Shown: positions 52,683 to 62,450 of the stretch, in pieces | Layout: every line of letters starts with the position of its first letter | Numbering within the stretch: position 1 is the first letter of the stretch | Assembly (NCBI RefSeq): GCF_019222765.1 | Contig: NZ_CP078145.1 | Span: 1,116,001 to 1,180,000 of the forward strand | DNA from: Nocardia iowensis | GTDB taxonomy: Bacteria; Actinomycetota; Actinomycetes; Mycobacteriales; Mycobacteriaceae | DNA: 64,000 nucleotides | Direction: 5' to 3' | Program-made: the position numbers and the translations under genes | Notes under the pieces: generated by a model | What the model was told of the DNA's origin: nothing | The model's database searches: none | The model's input: only the letters and a program-made list of their open reading frames with translations

Positions 52683-54098
52683 TCACATGTCGTCGGCGGA
52701 AACGCCGAATCGGCGGCGGATCGGGAAGGACGCGAGCATGCCGAGGATGAGCAATAGTGCGACGGTGCCGCTGCCGATGAGAGCGATATTGCGGGCTCGG
52801 TGATCCGGCGGTACAGGTGGCGCGGGAACCGCGAGTTGCATGCTGTGCGGGCTGGTCGGCTGCTTCGGCGGCAGCGTGGGCGCTATTTCATTGGTCAACG
52901 CGGCGACCGGGTCCACTGCGCCGTAGCCGACATAGGGGTTCCATCCTTCGGCGGGCGCGTGCGCGGTGGCTTCGATGCGCTTGATCACTTCCAGCGCACT
53001 CAGTTCCGGGAAGCGGGCACGTACCAAGGCGACCACCCCGGCGACATACGGCGCGGCGAAACTGGTGCCCTTCAAGGGAGTAACGCCATTTTGTTGGTTG
53101 ACGAACCCGTTGATGGTGCCGGTGCCGCGCGCATCGAGCGACACGATGTCCTCACCGGGCGCTGCCACACCCAGCCACGGTCCTGGCACAGAGAACGCCG
53201 ATGGTTGCCCATTCCGGTCGATGGATCCCACGGTGAGGACATAGTCGTCGTAACGTGCGGGGGTGACGTTGGTGGTCAGGTTCTTCCACAGGTCGTCGTT
53301 GGGTTTGAGTGGATCGATGCCAGGGTTGCCCGCCTGGCATCCCTGTTCTTTGTTACCTGCCGCGACTACCACGACGGCGTTTCGCTCGAGCGTGGCATAC
53401 CGCAATGCGGCACCGAGCGGCCCGTCGGCGGGGTTGTAGGAACCTGATATGCACAAGACCAGCGAGATATTGATGACCGTCGCCCCCCGATCCGCCGCAC
53501 GGCGGACCGCGGACGCCAATGCGTCGATATTGCCGTATCCGTCCGGCTGATCCTCGGGCCGCTGCTCCCGCGATCTGCCCGCCATCTGGAACATTTTGCT
53601 GGTCTGCCGGATAGAGATGACTCGGGCATCCGGTGCTACACCCGAAAAGCCCTGACCCTCAACCGGTTTAGCGGCAACAATGCCCGCGACGACGGTGCCG
53701 TGCGCGTCACAGTCGCTGGTGCCGTCGCCGCCCTCGGCCACGTAGTCGCCGCCTGCCTCGAGGTCGGGAAGCCGTGGATGCGGCGAAACCCCGGTGTCGA
53801 TGACCGCGATCACTTGCCCAGCACCGCGCGAGAATTCCCAGGCGCGAGGCAGATCCAGGGCACGCTGTGGCGGCGGAATCGCTGGACCTTCGCCACCCTG
53901 CTGAGTGCTCACACACGCTGTGTTGGACTTCTGCTCGGTTTTGTCCGGCGGCACCGCCGGGTCGCCCGGCGGTAGCAAACCCGGGTTCACGGGCGGAGGA
54001 CGGTCCGCGTAGGCGACACCGTGGTCGAGTCCGAGCCCAAGTGCGGCGCTCACACCCAACGCGACGGCTGCCGCCACGACGCGCAAGCTCGCGTTCAC
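52683..54098 (-). CDS. mycP: Mycosin, subtilisin-like serine protease (ESX-4-type locus)
   Basis: 471 residues from GTG 54098, overlapping the eccD stop (GTGA). The reading frame stays open far upstream, antisense-free only because of high GC, so a longer start is not needed. Signal peptide (VVAAAVALGVSAALGLG), then the S8 domain with Asp101 (VIDTGV), His133 (DAHGT) and Ser346 (GTSFAAP); a C-terminal anchor (NIALIGSGTVALLLILGMLA) and a short cytosolic tail follow. All catalytic residues are present. eccD-mycP pairing matches the first locus. Confidence 0.95.
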   Translation of the reverse strand: MNASLRVVAAAVALGVSAALGLGLDHGVAYADRPPPVNPGLLPPGDPAVPPDKTEQKSNTACVSTQQGGEGPAIPPPQRALDLPRAWEFSRGAGQVIAVIDTGVSPHPRLPDLEAGGDYVAEGGDGTSDCDAHGTVVAGIVAAKPVEGQGFSGVAPDARVISIRQTSKMFQMAGRSREQRPEDQPDGYGNIDALASAVRRAADRGATVINISLVLCISGSYNPADGPLGAALRYATLERNAVVVVAAGNKEQGCQAGNPGIDPLKPNDDLWKNLTTNVTPARYDDYVLTVGSIDRNGQPSAFSVPGPWLGVAAPGEDIVSLDARGTGTINGFVNQQNGVTPLKGTSFAAPYVAGVVALVRARFPELSALEVIKRIEATAHAPAEGWNPYVGYGAVDPVAALTNEIAPTLPPKQPTSPHSMQLAVPAPPVPPDHRARNIALIGSGTVALLLILGMLASFPIRRRFGVSADDM

Positions 54099-55561
54099 AG
54101 CCCGCGGACGAGGGAGTAGAGGCTGACCACCCAGAACACCAGGGGGAGAACGGCAGCCACGAATGCGTACTCGAGCAGTTCGACGCCGCGGCGCATGGGC
54201 GGGGTCGCGGACTGGTTGGGGATGATGAGGCCGAGGATCAGTGCGGCGATCAGGATGACCATCGCGGTGCCGAAGACCGCGAGCGGCTGGTCCATCGCGA
54301 AACCGGCGCCTACCAACATGATCAGCACGATGCCCGCGCCGCCCGCGATGAGCACGACGGCTTGCTCGGCGCCCGCGTAGGTGCGGCTGCGGAACATCAG
54401 CACCGCCGCGCAGACCAGTGCGAGGGCGATGCCTTGCCAGTACGGACCGTCGGCCTTCGGGTCGGTGGCGGCGAGCGCGCCGACGACGGTGACCAGGGTG
54501 GTCGCGGCGACCAGACCGGCCAGGTACATGCGGGCCCGCTCGGACTTCACCCGCAGCGCTTCCATGGTGGGCAGTGCGCGGTGGTCGTCGGGATCGTCTT
54601 CGGTCGGGTCGATCGGGGTACCGGGCGATGGCACCGGCGGCAGTGGCAGTTTGGCCAGCAGCATCGAGATCCGCGGTGCGAGTGCGAGACCGGCGAGTCC
54701 GAGCGCCGCGGCGCCAGCGCCGATCGCACGTTCCGGCTGCGCGGTGAGTAGCCCGACCATGGCGGCGGGCACCGCGTATATGGCGAGGGTGGCCGCGCCG
54801 ATGAACAGCGCGAGCCCGACGCCGCTGACCCGCCACGCCAAAACCGCGGCGGCCCCGACCAATACGGAGCCGAGCAGAATGTGTGCCCAGCCGTAATGGT
54901 CGGGTACATACAGCATGCCCGCGGTGAACGCGGGTGGCAGCGCGCAGCCGCCGAGCACCAGCGCCGTCGAGCTGTCGCCGTACATCCTGCTGAGCACCAT
55001 GGCGGCGACCACCAGCAGGATCGTCACGGCCAGCGCGACCGAGCCGCTGACCCAGTGCGGCACCGCGTCGGGGGAGAGCAGCAGGCCGAGACAGCCGACG
55101 AGCATGGTGATCGCGGCGAGTACCGAACCGGTGATCCGCGCGACCTTCGGGGTCCAGCTGCGATAATGGTCGGTGTCGGCGATCGCGACGTTGTACATGA
55201 TGTCGTCGAACAGCGGCGTGGGAGCGGTGTGCGAGGCACTCTCCAACATGAGCAGCTCGCCGTCGCGAACACCGTGCTCGCCGAGGCTCAGCGAATTGGA
55301 GAACGGCGGATGACCGATCCGCGCCAGCACCCACTCGGCGGGCTCGAAGCGCTCACCCTCGTTGTCGAAATCATTGGTGCGGCTGTGCTGTGCGACCATG
55401 TCGACGACGCTGGGAATCACCAAGGCGACTGGCACGTCGACCGGAATTGCCATATCTACCTGGGTGTGTTTGGCAAGAATGGTCACCCGGGCGAGATCCG
55501 GTGCACGGACTATGCCGTGCGCGGAATTTTCATCGATGTGGTCGAGTCGCGCGTGCGTCAA
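54095..55561 (-). CDS. eccD: Type VII secretion integral membrane protein EccD (ESX-4-type locus)
   Basis: 488 residues from TTG 55561 (GGGGGAAG upstream); an in-frame GTG 17 codons on is an alternative. The ubiquitin-like domain (ARVTILAKHTQVDMAIPVDV, ending VRDGELLMLES) precedes about eleven membrane helices. The Pro-rich loop LPLPPVPSPGTPIDPTEDDP matches the first copy. Divergent from eccC and translationally coupled to mycP. Order eccC-eccD-mycP-eccB with these relative strands is that of M. tuberculosis ESX-4. Confidence 0.94.
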   Translation of the reverse strand: MTHARLDHIDENSAHGIVRAPDLARVTILAKHTQVDMAIPVDVPVALVIPSVVDMVAQHSRTNDFDNEGERFEPAEWVLARIGHPPFSNSLSLGEHGVRDGELLMLESASHTAPTPLFDDIMYNVAIADTDHYRSWTPKVARITGSVLAAITMLVGCLGLLLSPDAVPHWVSGSVALAVTILLVVAAMVLSRMYGDSSTALVLGGCALPPAFTAGMLYVPDHYGWAHILLGSVLVGAAAVLAWRVSGVGLALFIGAATLAIYAVPAAMVGLLTAQPERAIGAGAAALGLAGLALAPRISMLLAKLPLPPVPSPGTPIDPTEDDPDDHRALPTMEALRVKSERARMYLAGLVAATTLVTVVGALAATDPKADGPYWQGIALALVCAAVLMFRSRTYAGAEQAVVLIAGGAGIVLIMLVGAGFAMDQPLAVFGTAMVILIAALILGLIIPNQSATPPMRRGVELLEYAFVAAVLPLVFWVVSLYSLVRGL

Positions 55562-55838
55562 GCTTCCCCCAACGGTCTTCTACCTCGTATTTTCGCAAAC
55601 CCGAGAGCCGGTGTCGAGTTTGCGAACCCACGGTCCGGGCAGCAGAATGCTGGTCGAACTGTACGACATGTCGGCTGTGGGCTCTACACTGAGGCCGAAA
55701 CTCGGCTGCCGCCTCCATCGGGCGCCAGAATCACAGCTGTCGAAGAGGGGGATTCTCGCCGATGAGGGAGCGAAGCGAGCGAATCATGTGCCGCCGTGGC
55801 GTGCGCATTCCGAGGCCGAGCGTCAGCGAGGCGCAAGA
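55562..55838. promoter_or_regulatory. Divergent promoter region, eccD/eccC (ESX-4-type locus)
   Basis: 277 bases between divergent genes. The centre is more AT-rich (ttctacctcgtattttcgc). Near eccC it holds GAGGGAGCGAAGCGAGCGAA, a short tandem GCGAA/AGCGAGC element, and a 26-codon ORF ending on the eccC start. Confidence 0.5.
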
Positions 55839-55842
55839 ATGA
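55762..55842 (+). CDS. Possible 26-codon leader peptide overlapping the eccC start
   Basis: ATG 55762, preceded by GAGGGGG, encodes MRERSERIMCRRGVRIPRPS and six more residues, ending at TGA 55840-55842, which overlaps the eccC ATG (ATGA). Arg-rich. It could couple or gate eccC translation; equally it may be a chance reading of a repeated intergenic element. Confidence 0.35.
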   Translation: MRERSERIMCRRGVRIPRPSVSEAQE

Positions 55843-58800
55843 GTACTGTCCGGTTCCAGCGGCGCGCGCGGCGCGAGATGCCGCGCTCGCCCGGCGGTGA
55901 GGTGACGCTGCAGCCGCCGCCCGAGATTCCCCGGGTGACACCCGGCAATCTGCTGATGAAGCTGATGCCGGTCGTGATGATCATCGGCATGGTCGGCATG
56001 ATGGCGCTGCTGTTCACCCAGGGCAGTGGCATCGCGTCGAACCCGATGACCATGATGTTCCCGCTCATGATGATGTTCTCGATGGTCGGCATGTTCGCGG
56101 GCCAGGGCGGCGGCAAGGGGGCCAAAGCCGCTGAGGCGAACGAGGATCGCAAGGACTATCTGCGCTATCTGGACCAGGTGCGCCGGGACGTCGACGAGAC
56201 CGCCAAGCAGCAGCGTGCCTCGGTCGAATGGAGCCACCCCGAGCCGGGCCTGATCTGGATGCTCGCGGGCACCAGTCGCATGTGGGAGCGCCGGGCCGGC
56301 GACAAGGACTTCTGCCACGCCCGCATCGGCATCGGCGGTCAGCGGCTGGCGACCCGGCTGGTCGCGCCGGAGACCGGTCCGGTGGAAGAGCTGGAGCCGA
56401 TCGCGGCCGTCTCGCTGCGCCGCTTCGTGCGCGCGCACTCGACCGTGCCCGACCTGCCGACCGCGATCGCGGTCAAGGGCTTCGCGACCATCGCGCTGGA
56501 CGGCGACCGGGTCGAGGCCAGGGACATGACCCGCGCGATGCTGTTGCAGCTGTGCATGTTCCAGGCGCCGGACCAGGTACTTGTCGCGGTGGTCTGCGGC
56601 CCGGACACCGCCCGGGAATGGGAGTGGACGAAATGGCTCCCGCACACCCAGCACCCCGACGCCCAGGACGGCATCGGCACCCAGCGCATGTTCTACGGCT
56701 CGATCCGGGAAGCCATGGCCGGCCTGCAGCCGCTGCTCGGCAACCGGGTCCGGTACTCGCGCAACCAGCCCGCCAACGCGAACATGGTGCACATCGTCAT
56801 CATCGTCGACGGCGGCCTGCTCGAGGCCGAGGACGATCAGCTGCGCGAATCCGGCTACGAGGGTGTCACCATCATCGACCTGTGCGGGTACGCACCGCGG
56901 TTGGCGGTGTCGCGCGGCATCAAGATGATCGTGGAGAACGGCGAGTGCGTCGGCCGTGGCGCGACCGGCAACCAGGAACGGTTCGCGCTGATCGACCGGA
57001 TCAGCCCGCAACAGGCGCAGCAGGTGGCCCGCAGGCTCGCGCCGTATCGCGCGGCCACCCAGCGCAGCAGTGACGTGGAAACCGATGACTCCGAGGTCAT
57101 TTCGACGTGGAGTCAGCTGATGGGACTCGGCGACATCGGCACGTTCAACCCCGAGCATGCGTGGCGGCCGCGGTACGGCCGGGAGCGGCTGCGGGTGCCG
57201 TTCGGTGTCGGCGCCGACGGACTTCCGGTCGAACTCGATATCAAGGAAGCCGCCGAGAACGGCATGGGCCCGCACGGCCTGTGTATCGGTGCCACCGGTT
57301 CCGGTAAGTCCGAGTTCCTGCGCACGCTGGTGCTCAGCCTGCTCGCTACCCATTCGCCCGACCAGCTCAACCTGGTGCTCGTCGACTTCAAGGGTGGTGC
57401 GACGTTCCTCGGACTCGACAGCGTCCCGCACGTTGCCGCCGTCATCACCAACCTCGAGGAAGAAGCCGACCTCGTCGACCGCATGAAGGACGCGCTGGAA
57501 GGTGAGATGAACCGCCGCCAGGAGGTGCTGCGCGCCGCTGGCAACTTCGCCAATGTCTCCGAATACGAGAAGGCCCGCGCGGCGGGCGCCGATCTCGACC
57601 CGCTGCCCGCGCTGTTCGTGGTGCTCGACGAGTTCTCCGAACTGCTCACCAAGCACCCGGATTTCGCGGAACTGTTCGTGATGATCGGCCGACTCGGCCG
57701 CTCGCTGCACGTGCACCTGCTGCTCGCCTCGCAGCGCCTCGAAGAGGGCAAGCTGAAGGGACTGGAGAGCCACCTGTCCTACCGGATCGGCCTGAAGACC
57801 TTCTCCGCCAACGAATCCCGCCAGGTGCTCGGCGTGCCCGACGCGTACAACCTGCCGAACAACCCCGGCGGCGGCTACCTGAAGTCGGACTCCGGCGAGA
57901 TCGTCCGGTTCCAGGCCTCCTATGTCTCCGGCCCGTACGTCGGCGGCGGCTCGCAGCGCGACATGACCGTCGCCACCCAGTCCGGCGAGATCGACATCAA
58001 GGCACGGCCGTTCACCGCCACCCACGTGGATTTCCGTGCGGTCGACCGAGTTCCGCTGCCTGCCGAACCCAGCCTGACCGACCAGCAGGGCGACGACAGC
58101 GAGCAGGTCTCCAACCTGACCATGCTGGTCTCCCGGATCAACGGCCACGGCCGTCCCGCGCACGAGATCTGGCTGCCACCGCTGGACGAGGCGCCGACGC
58201 TCGACCAGCTCATCCCGCGCTCGATCCTCACCGGCGAGTACTCCGCGGTGGCCACGCTGCGCGCGCCGATCGGCATCGTCGACCGCCCGTACGACCAGCG
58301 GCGTGACCCGATGGTGGTCGATCTGTCCGGTGCCCGCGGCAATGTGGCGATCGTCGGCGGCCCGCAGTCCGGCAAGTCGACCGCGCTGCGCACGTTGATC
58401 ATGGCGATGTCGCTGACGCACACCGCCGAACAGGTGCAGTTCTACTGCCTCGACTTCGGTGGCGGCACGCTGATGAGTCTGCAGGGACTGCCGCATGTCG
58501 GTTCCGTCGCAAGTCGTTTGGACGCCGATCAGGTCCGGCGCACCGTTGCCGAGATGACCACGATCGTGCGGCAGCGCGAGGCGCGGTTCCGGCAGCTCGG
58601 CATCGAGTCGATGGCCGAGTTCCGCAGGCTCCGCGCGGTGGACCCGTCCAGCAGCCCGGCCGCGACCGGTGCGCACGAGGATCCGTTCGGTGACGTGTTC
58701 CTGGTGGTCGACGGCTTCAGCTCCATTCGCCAGGACTTCGAGCTGCTCGAGCAGGTGATCATGAACCTCGCCGTGCAGGGTCTGTCGTACGGTGTGCACA

Positions 58801-59870
58801 TCGTGATCGCACTGAACCGGTGGGCGGAGGCGCGGCCCGCGCTGAAGGATCAGATCGCCACCAGAATCGAACTGCGCCTCGGTGACCCGATGGATTCCGA
58901 CCTCGGCCGCAAGTTCGCCGCGATGGTCCCGCAGGGCCGCCCTGGCCGCGGTATGACGCCGGAGTGCCTGCACATGCTGACCGGCCTGCCGCGCATCGAC
59001 GGCAGCTCGGATCCGACCGATATCGGCCAGGCCGTTGGCGATGCGGTGGCGGCCATCGCCAGGCTGACCCCCGGTCGCCCGGCGCCGCCGGTGCGCATGC
59101 TGCCCGAACAGCTGCCGCGCGAGCAGCTGCTCTACCTGGCAGGCAACTGGCCGGCCCAGGTCGACCAGTCGGCGAAGTGCCTGCGAATCCCGATCGGTAT
59201 CAACGAATCCGAGTTGGCTCCGGTCTACCTCGACTTCGTCGAGAGCCCGCATTTCATCATCATCGGCGATACCGAGTCGGGCAAGACGACGCTGCTGCGC
59301 TCCATCATCGAGGGCATCGCCGCGTCGAATACTCCCGACCAGGCGCGGATCATCATGGGCGACTACCGGCGTTCGATGCTCGGCACGGTGCCGGAGGGAT
59401 ACCTCGCCGGTTACGGCTCGACAGCACCCCAATTCACCCAGAACATGGCCGATCTCGCCGCGTACGTCGACAAGCGGACGCCGGGAACGGACGTGACGCC
59501 GCAGCAGTTGCGCGATCGGTCCTGGTGGAGCGGTCCCGAGCTGTATGTCATCGTCGATGACTACGACCTGGTGGCGACGTCAAGCGGCAATCCGGTCCAG
59601 GCGTTGCTGGAACACCTGCCGCACGCCCGAGACCTCGGCTTCCATCTGATCATCGCCCGGCGCTCCGGTGGCGCTGGTCGCGCCATGTTCGAGGCCACGC
59701 TGGCCAGGATGAAGGACCTCGGATCGGCCGGTCTGATCATGAGCTGCAGCCGGGAAGAAGGTGCGCTGATGGGTACGACCCGACCGAGCCCGATGCCGCC
59801 CGGCCGCGGCACCTACGTCACCCGCAACGGTGAGGGTCTGATTCAGACGGCCTGGATGCCGCAGTCCTGA
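55839..59870 (+). CDS. eccC: Type VII secretion motor ATPase EccC, single-chain (ESX-4-type locus)
   Basis: 1,343 residues from the ATG at 55839 (GAGG 7 bases upstream). Two N-terminal membrane helices, one Met-rich (MTMMFPLMMMFSMVGMFAGQ), then three FtsK/SpoIIIE modules. Walker A: GATGSGKS near 483, GGPQSGKS near 839, GDTESGKT near 1142, all canonical. Walker B has VVLDEFSE in module 1, VVDGFSS in module 2 and VIVDDYD in module 3. The main sequence-level difference from the first EccC is the intact third P-loop. The next gene starts on its stop codon. Confidence 0.95.
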   Translation: MSTVRFQRRARREMPRSPGGEVTLQPPPEIPRVTPGNLLMKLMPVVMIIGMVGMMALLFTQGSGIASNPMTMMFPLMMMFSMVGMFAGQGGGKGAKAAEANEDRKDYLRYLDQVRRDVDETAKQQRASVEWSHPEPGLIWMLAGTSRMWERRAGDKDFCHARIGIGGQRLATRLVAPETGPVEELEPIAAVSLRRFVRAHSTVPDLPTAIAVKGFATIALDGDRVEARDMTRAMLLQLCMFQAPDQVLVAVVCGPDTAREWEWTKWLPHTQHPDAQDGIGTQRMFYGSIREAMAGLQPLLGNRVRYSRNQPANANMVHIVIIVDGGLLEAEDDQLRESGYEGVTIIDLCGYAPRLAVSRGIKMIVENGECVGRGATGNQERFALIDRISPQQAQQVARRLAPYRAATQRSSDVETDDSEVISTWSQLMGLGDIGTFNPEHAWRPRYGRERLRVPFGVGADGLPVELDIKEAAENGMGPHGLCIGATGSGKSEFLRTLVLSLLATHSPDQLNLVLVDFKGGATFLGLDSVPHVAAVITNLEEEADLVDRMKDALEGEMNRRQEVLRAAGNFANVSEYEKARAAGADLDPLPALFVVLDEFSELLTKHPDFAELFVMIGRLGRSLHVHLLLASQRLEEGKLKGLESHLSYRIGLKTFSANESRQVLGVPDAYNLPNNPGGGYLKSDSGEIVRFQASYVSGPYVGGGSQRDMTVATQSGEIDIKARPFTATHVDFRAVDRVPLPAEPSLTDQQGDDSEQVSNLTMLVSRINGHGRPAHEIWLPPLDEAPTLDQLIPRSILTGEYSAVATLRAPIGIVDRPYDQRRDPMVVDLSGARGNVAIVGGPQSGKSTALRTLIMAMSLTHTAEQVQFYCLDFGGGTLMSLQGLPHVGSVASRLDADQVRRTVAEMTTIVRQREARFRQLGIESMAEFRRLRAVDPSSSPAATGAHEDPFGDVFLVVDGFSSIRQDFELLEQVIMNLAVQGLSYGVHIVIALNRWAEARPALKDQIATRIELRLGDPMDSDLGRKFAAMVPQGRPGRGMTPECLHMLTGLPRIDGSSDPTDIGQAVGDAVAAIARLTPGRPAPPVRMLPEQLPREQLLYLAGNWPAQVDQSAKCLRIPIGINESELAPVYLDFVESPHFIIIGDTESGKTTLLRSIIEGIAASNTPDQARIIMGDYRRSMLGTVPEGYLAGYGSTAPQFTQNMADLAAYVDKRTPGTDVTPQQLRDRSWWSGPELYVIVDDYDLVATSSGNPVQALLEHLPHARDLGFHLIIARRSGGAGRAMFEATLARMKDLGSAGLIMSCSREEGALMGTTRPSPMPPGRGTYVTRNGEGLIQTAWMPQS

Positions 59871-61330
59871 TGTCCACCGTCGAACTGGTGGTCACCGAAA
59901 CGCGCATCTGGGCGCGTGGCGCGACAACGCACTGGGATGTGCCGCCTTCGATCGTGTTGGGCAGCAACGGCTTCGATCTGGTGGTCGGGGAGTCGCTGAC
60001 GCCGCCGTCCCAGGTGAGTTCGGCGGTGCAGTACGTGCCCGCCGAGGCGGTCGCGTTGCTGCCGCGTGTTCCGTCCGTCGTCGAGGCGCTGGTCGCAGTC
60101 TTCGCCGCCGTGCTGGAGAACCTTCGGGTCGCCGCACCGTGCGACCGGATCACGGTGATCTGTCCGACCGAATGGGGTGCGGCCCGCCGGACAGTGCTGG
60201 AGCAGGCGGCTCGTCGCTTCACCGGAGAGGTCGCGTTCGAGGAGCTTGCCGTACGTGCCGTCGCGTCGGACGAGGGCACCAGCCACAGCCGCCGCACGCT
60301 GGTGCTGGAGTTCGGCGCGCTCACCAGCACCGCCACCGCGGTCATCCGCAGCCATCAGGGCGTGCATATCGAATCCTGTGAGCACGAGCCAACTCTCGCG
60401 CTCGACGAGATACTGCCGGAGTCGCGTGGCCGCACCGACCTGTGCGCCCTGATCGACCGGGTGCTCGACGGGCAACCCGCCGACCTGGCGCAAACCGTCG
60501 GCGTCACCGACCCGGCGAAACTCGACCTGCTCCGCGCGGTCGTTCAGCAGCGCTGCGGCGCGGGCGTCGCGTTGCGGACGCTCACCGGTCCCGACCTTAT
60601 TCGCGGCCGCCAGACGGAGCCGATCCACCAGCCGGATTCACCGGCCACCCTGCCGCAGAGCGAATGGATGCAGCCGCTGCGCGAACGCGCCGCCGCCCAG
60701 CAGTCCGGCCGCGACGGCACCCGCTATGTGGGCGTGGCCGTCGCCGCGCTGGTCGTGGTGGCGGCGGCTGTCGTCGGTGCCGTCGTGTTCCTGAACCGAT
60801 CCGGCGACAGCCCGGCCGCCGCGCCGACCACCCCATCGGTGCCGAGCAGCGCTGTCGCTGAACCGACCACAACCGCCACTCCGACCACTACCGCCACCGC
60901 GGGCCCGGAAACGGTCGGCCGCGTCCGATTCCAAGTTCCGGACGGCTGGCACCTCACCTCGACGCCCGATCCCAACAACAGGTCTCGGATCGATCTGTCC
61001 CCGGACGACGGCGCCCGCCTACGCGTCACAGTGACGCAAACGCCGGTCGCCGCAGGCGCAGGCTACGAACAGGTCGCGGCAAAGCTGGAGGCGCAGATCA
61101 ATCAACGCCCCGTGGGCGTGATGAGCGAGCTGAAACGCGACGTCGTCTACGGTGGCCGCTCCACCCTGGCCTATACCGAACGTCCAGGCGACGGATCAAC
61201 CGTCCGCTGGCATGTGCTGGTAGAGCACGGAATTCAGGTCAGCGTCGGTTGTCAGTACGCGGGCGACAATTGGCAGTCTTTGTCGGTGACGTGCGAGAAA
61301 TTCGGCAGTTCGGTCCGCGTGATTCCGTGA
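59870..61330 (+). CDS. Type VII secretion-associated protein, Rv3446c-like
   Basis: 486 residues; the ATG overlaps the eccC stop (TGATG). The N-terminal 250 residues have an actin/Hsp70-like feel (VICPTEWGAARRTVLEQAAR, TLVLEFGALTSTATAV) without clear catalytic residues. A membrane helix lies near 285-310 (VGVAVAALVVVAAAVVGAVV), then a Thr/Pro linker and the C-terminal domain VRFQVPDGWHLTSTPDPNN seen in Rv3446c-family proteins (TIGR03931). In M. tuberculosis this gene also follows eccC4. It supports the ESX-4 assignment. Role unknown; probably a membrane-anchored accessory factor. Confidence 0.85.
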   Translation: MSTVELVVTETRIWARGATTHWDVPPSIVLGSNGFDLVVGESLTPPSQVSSAVQYVPAEAVALLPRVPSVVEALVAVFAAVLENLRVAAPCDRITVICPTEWGAARRTVLEQAARRFTGEVAFEELAVRAVASDEGTSHSRRTLVLEFGALTSTATAVIRSHQGVHIESCEHEPTLALDEILPESRGRTDLCALIDRVLDGQPADLAQTVGVTDPAKLDLLRAVVQQRCGAGVALRTLTGPDLIRGRQTEPIHQPDSPATLPQSEWMQPLRERAAAQQSGRDGTRYVGVAVAALVVVAAAVVGAVVFLNRSGDSPAAAPTTPSVPSSAVAEPTTTATPTTTATAGPETVGRVRFQVPDGWHLTSTPDPNNRSRIDLSPDDGARLRVTVTQTPVAAGAGYEQVAAKLEAQINQRPVGVMSELKRDVVYGGRSTLAYTERPGDGSTVRWHVLVEHGIQVSVGCQYAGDNWQSLSVTCEKFGSSVRVIP

Positions 61331-61353
61331 ATCACGGTGCGGCAGCATCACAT

Positions 61354-61391
61354 AATTCGGGCCCCCGGCGAAGTCGCCGGGGGCCCGAATT
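61354..61391. terminator. Bidirectional terminator between Rv3446c-like gene and esx pair
   Basis: AATTCGGGCCCCCGGCG pairs perfectly with its complement (17 bp) around the loop AAGT, between convergent genes. Confidence 0.9.
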
Positions 61392-61405
61392 GCCGAGACA
61401 GGATC

Positions 61406-61708
61406 TCAGAAAAGGCCTGCGAGGCTGGTATCGGTGCTCTGCAGATCCGAGTTGCCGGTGCTGACGGCCCGACCGGCGGTCTCCAGCGTGGCGTTCAGCT
61501 GGGTAACGCTGGTGTTCCACTGCGACTGGAGCTGGGCGAACGCTTCGTTGGCGTCACCCTTCCAGTGATTGGTCACGAAGTCGGTGACCTGCTTGTGGAA
61601 ATCTTCGAGCATGCTCGTGATGTTCCGGGCTTCCTGCACGATGGACTGGGCGCCCGCCTCGACCGCGCCGAAGTTAGAGGAAATTGTGCTTGGGTCATTT
61701 GCTACCAT
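61406..61708 (-). CDS. WXG100 protein of the ESX-4-type locus (second in transcript)
   Basis: 100 residues with AAGGAGGAG upstream of the ATG. W49-K-G51 forms the WXG turn (TNHWKGDANEAF) between two helices. It is the counterpart of EsxT/EsxU in mycobacterial ESX-4, but here the pair is on the strand opposite to eccC. No YxxxD/E at the C-terminus (STDTSLAGLF). Forms a pair with the gene 40 bases upstream. Confidence 0.9.
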   Translation of the reverse strand: MVANDPSTISSNFGAVEAGAQSIVQEARNITSMLEDFHKQVTDFVTNHWKGDANEAFAQLQSQWNTSVTQLNATLETAGRAVSTGNSDLQSTDTSLAGLF

Positions 61709-61748
61709 CTGGAGCTCCTCCTTGGTATCTGGTGATTCGGCTGATCGA

Positions 61749-62066
61749 TCAGGGGAGGTTCAGGCTGGAAGCCTGCTGTGTCACCTGCTGGGCAAACTGC
61801 TCGTCCTGAGCCGCGAATGCCTGACCGGCCTTGGTCAGCTTGTCCGCAGTCTGGTCCAGCGTGTCGTTCAGCTTGCGCGCCTGGGCGAAGTAGTTGTCCA
61901 TGAGCGAGTCGAACGCGGCCCGGGCCTGGCCCTTCCAGGTCGCGGTGGTGTCATCGGACTTCGCGTTCAGCGCGGTGATCGAGTTCTGCAGGGCGTTGTG
62001 ACGATCCCGGCAATTTTTTGCGAACTCCGCGATGAGGGTCTCACTCGCTTCGAGCTGTCCTGCCAT
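61749..62066 (-). CDS. WXG100 protein of the ESX-4-type locus (first in transcript)
   Basis: 105 residues from the ATG at 62066 (AAGGAG upstream); a longer in-frame start at 62213 adds 49 residues of unlike composition. W44-K-G46 (TATWKGQARAAF) is the WXG turn. The helix after it, LMDNYFAQARKLNDTLDQTA, has the heptad pattern of WXG100 hairpins. Partner of the gene at 61406; the two should heterodimerise and be exported by the adjacent machine. Confidence 0.9.
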   Translation of the reverse strand: MAGQLEASETLIAEFAKNCRDRHNALQNSITALNAKSDDTTATWKGQARAAFDSLMDNYFAQARKLNDTLDQTADKLTKAGQAFAAQDEQFAQQVTQQASSLNLP

Positions 62067-62450
62067 TTCGGCTCCTTCTCGGTTTCCCGTCTCGGCCAAC
62101 GGCAGAAGCCCCCAGTTGGCCTGTACATCTGATTGGACGCTCGCTAGGTCTGATCGGTTCCATCCGACTCGAGAAAATTTGGATCTCCCCCAACGGAGAT
62201 CAGACCCCAGCATCCTTTGCCGTGCTCGTGCGTGCTGTCGGGGCCGACTGTGGGCCGCTCGTCAGGCACGGACGTGGTTATCTTGGCATGCTTGCAACGC
62301 CAGCGCTCGGCTCCCCTCCTTCCCCCTGCTCGCTGATGTCTTGATTGGCGAGTGGGCTGGCTGCGTATACCTTACCCAACCACTATGGCTGCCGCTACAG
62401 CAGATCGCAGGCATATCGCTAGGAAAGCGGGTGGTCTCGGCAGGAGTGCG
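62067..62450 (-). promoter_or_regulatory. 384-base region upstream of the ESX-4-type esx pair
   Basis: No credible gene. It contains the promoter and leader of the esx pair and the 3' end region of the lipoprotein gene at 62451, which is on the same strand and ends just upstream. I see no clear terminator hairpin and no recognisable repeat. Confidence 0.4.

Noticed and set aside
54099..55334. N-terminal extension of the second mycosin
   Set aside because: The frame stays open through eccD, but the GTG at 54098 gives a normal signal peptide and overlaps the eccD stop.
55731..59432. 1,233-codon minus-strand open frame opposite the second eccC
   Set aside because: Pure shadow of high third-position GC; eccC carries three P-loops.
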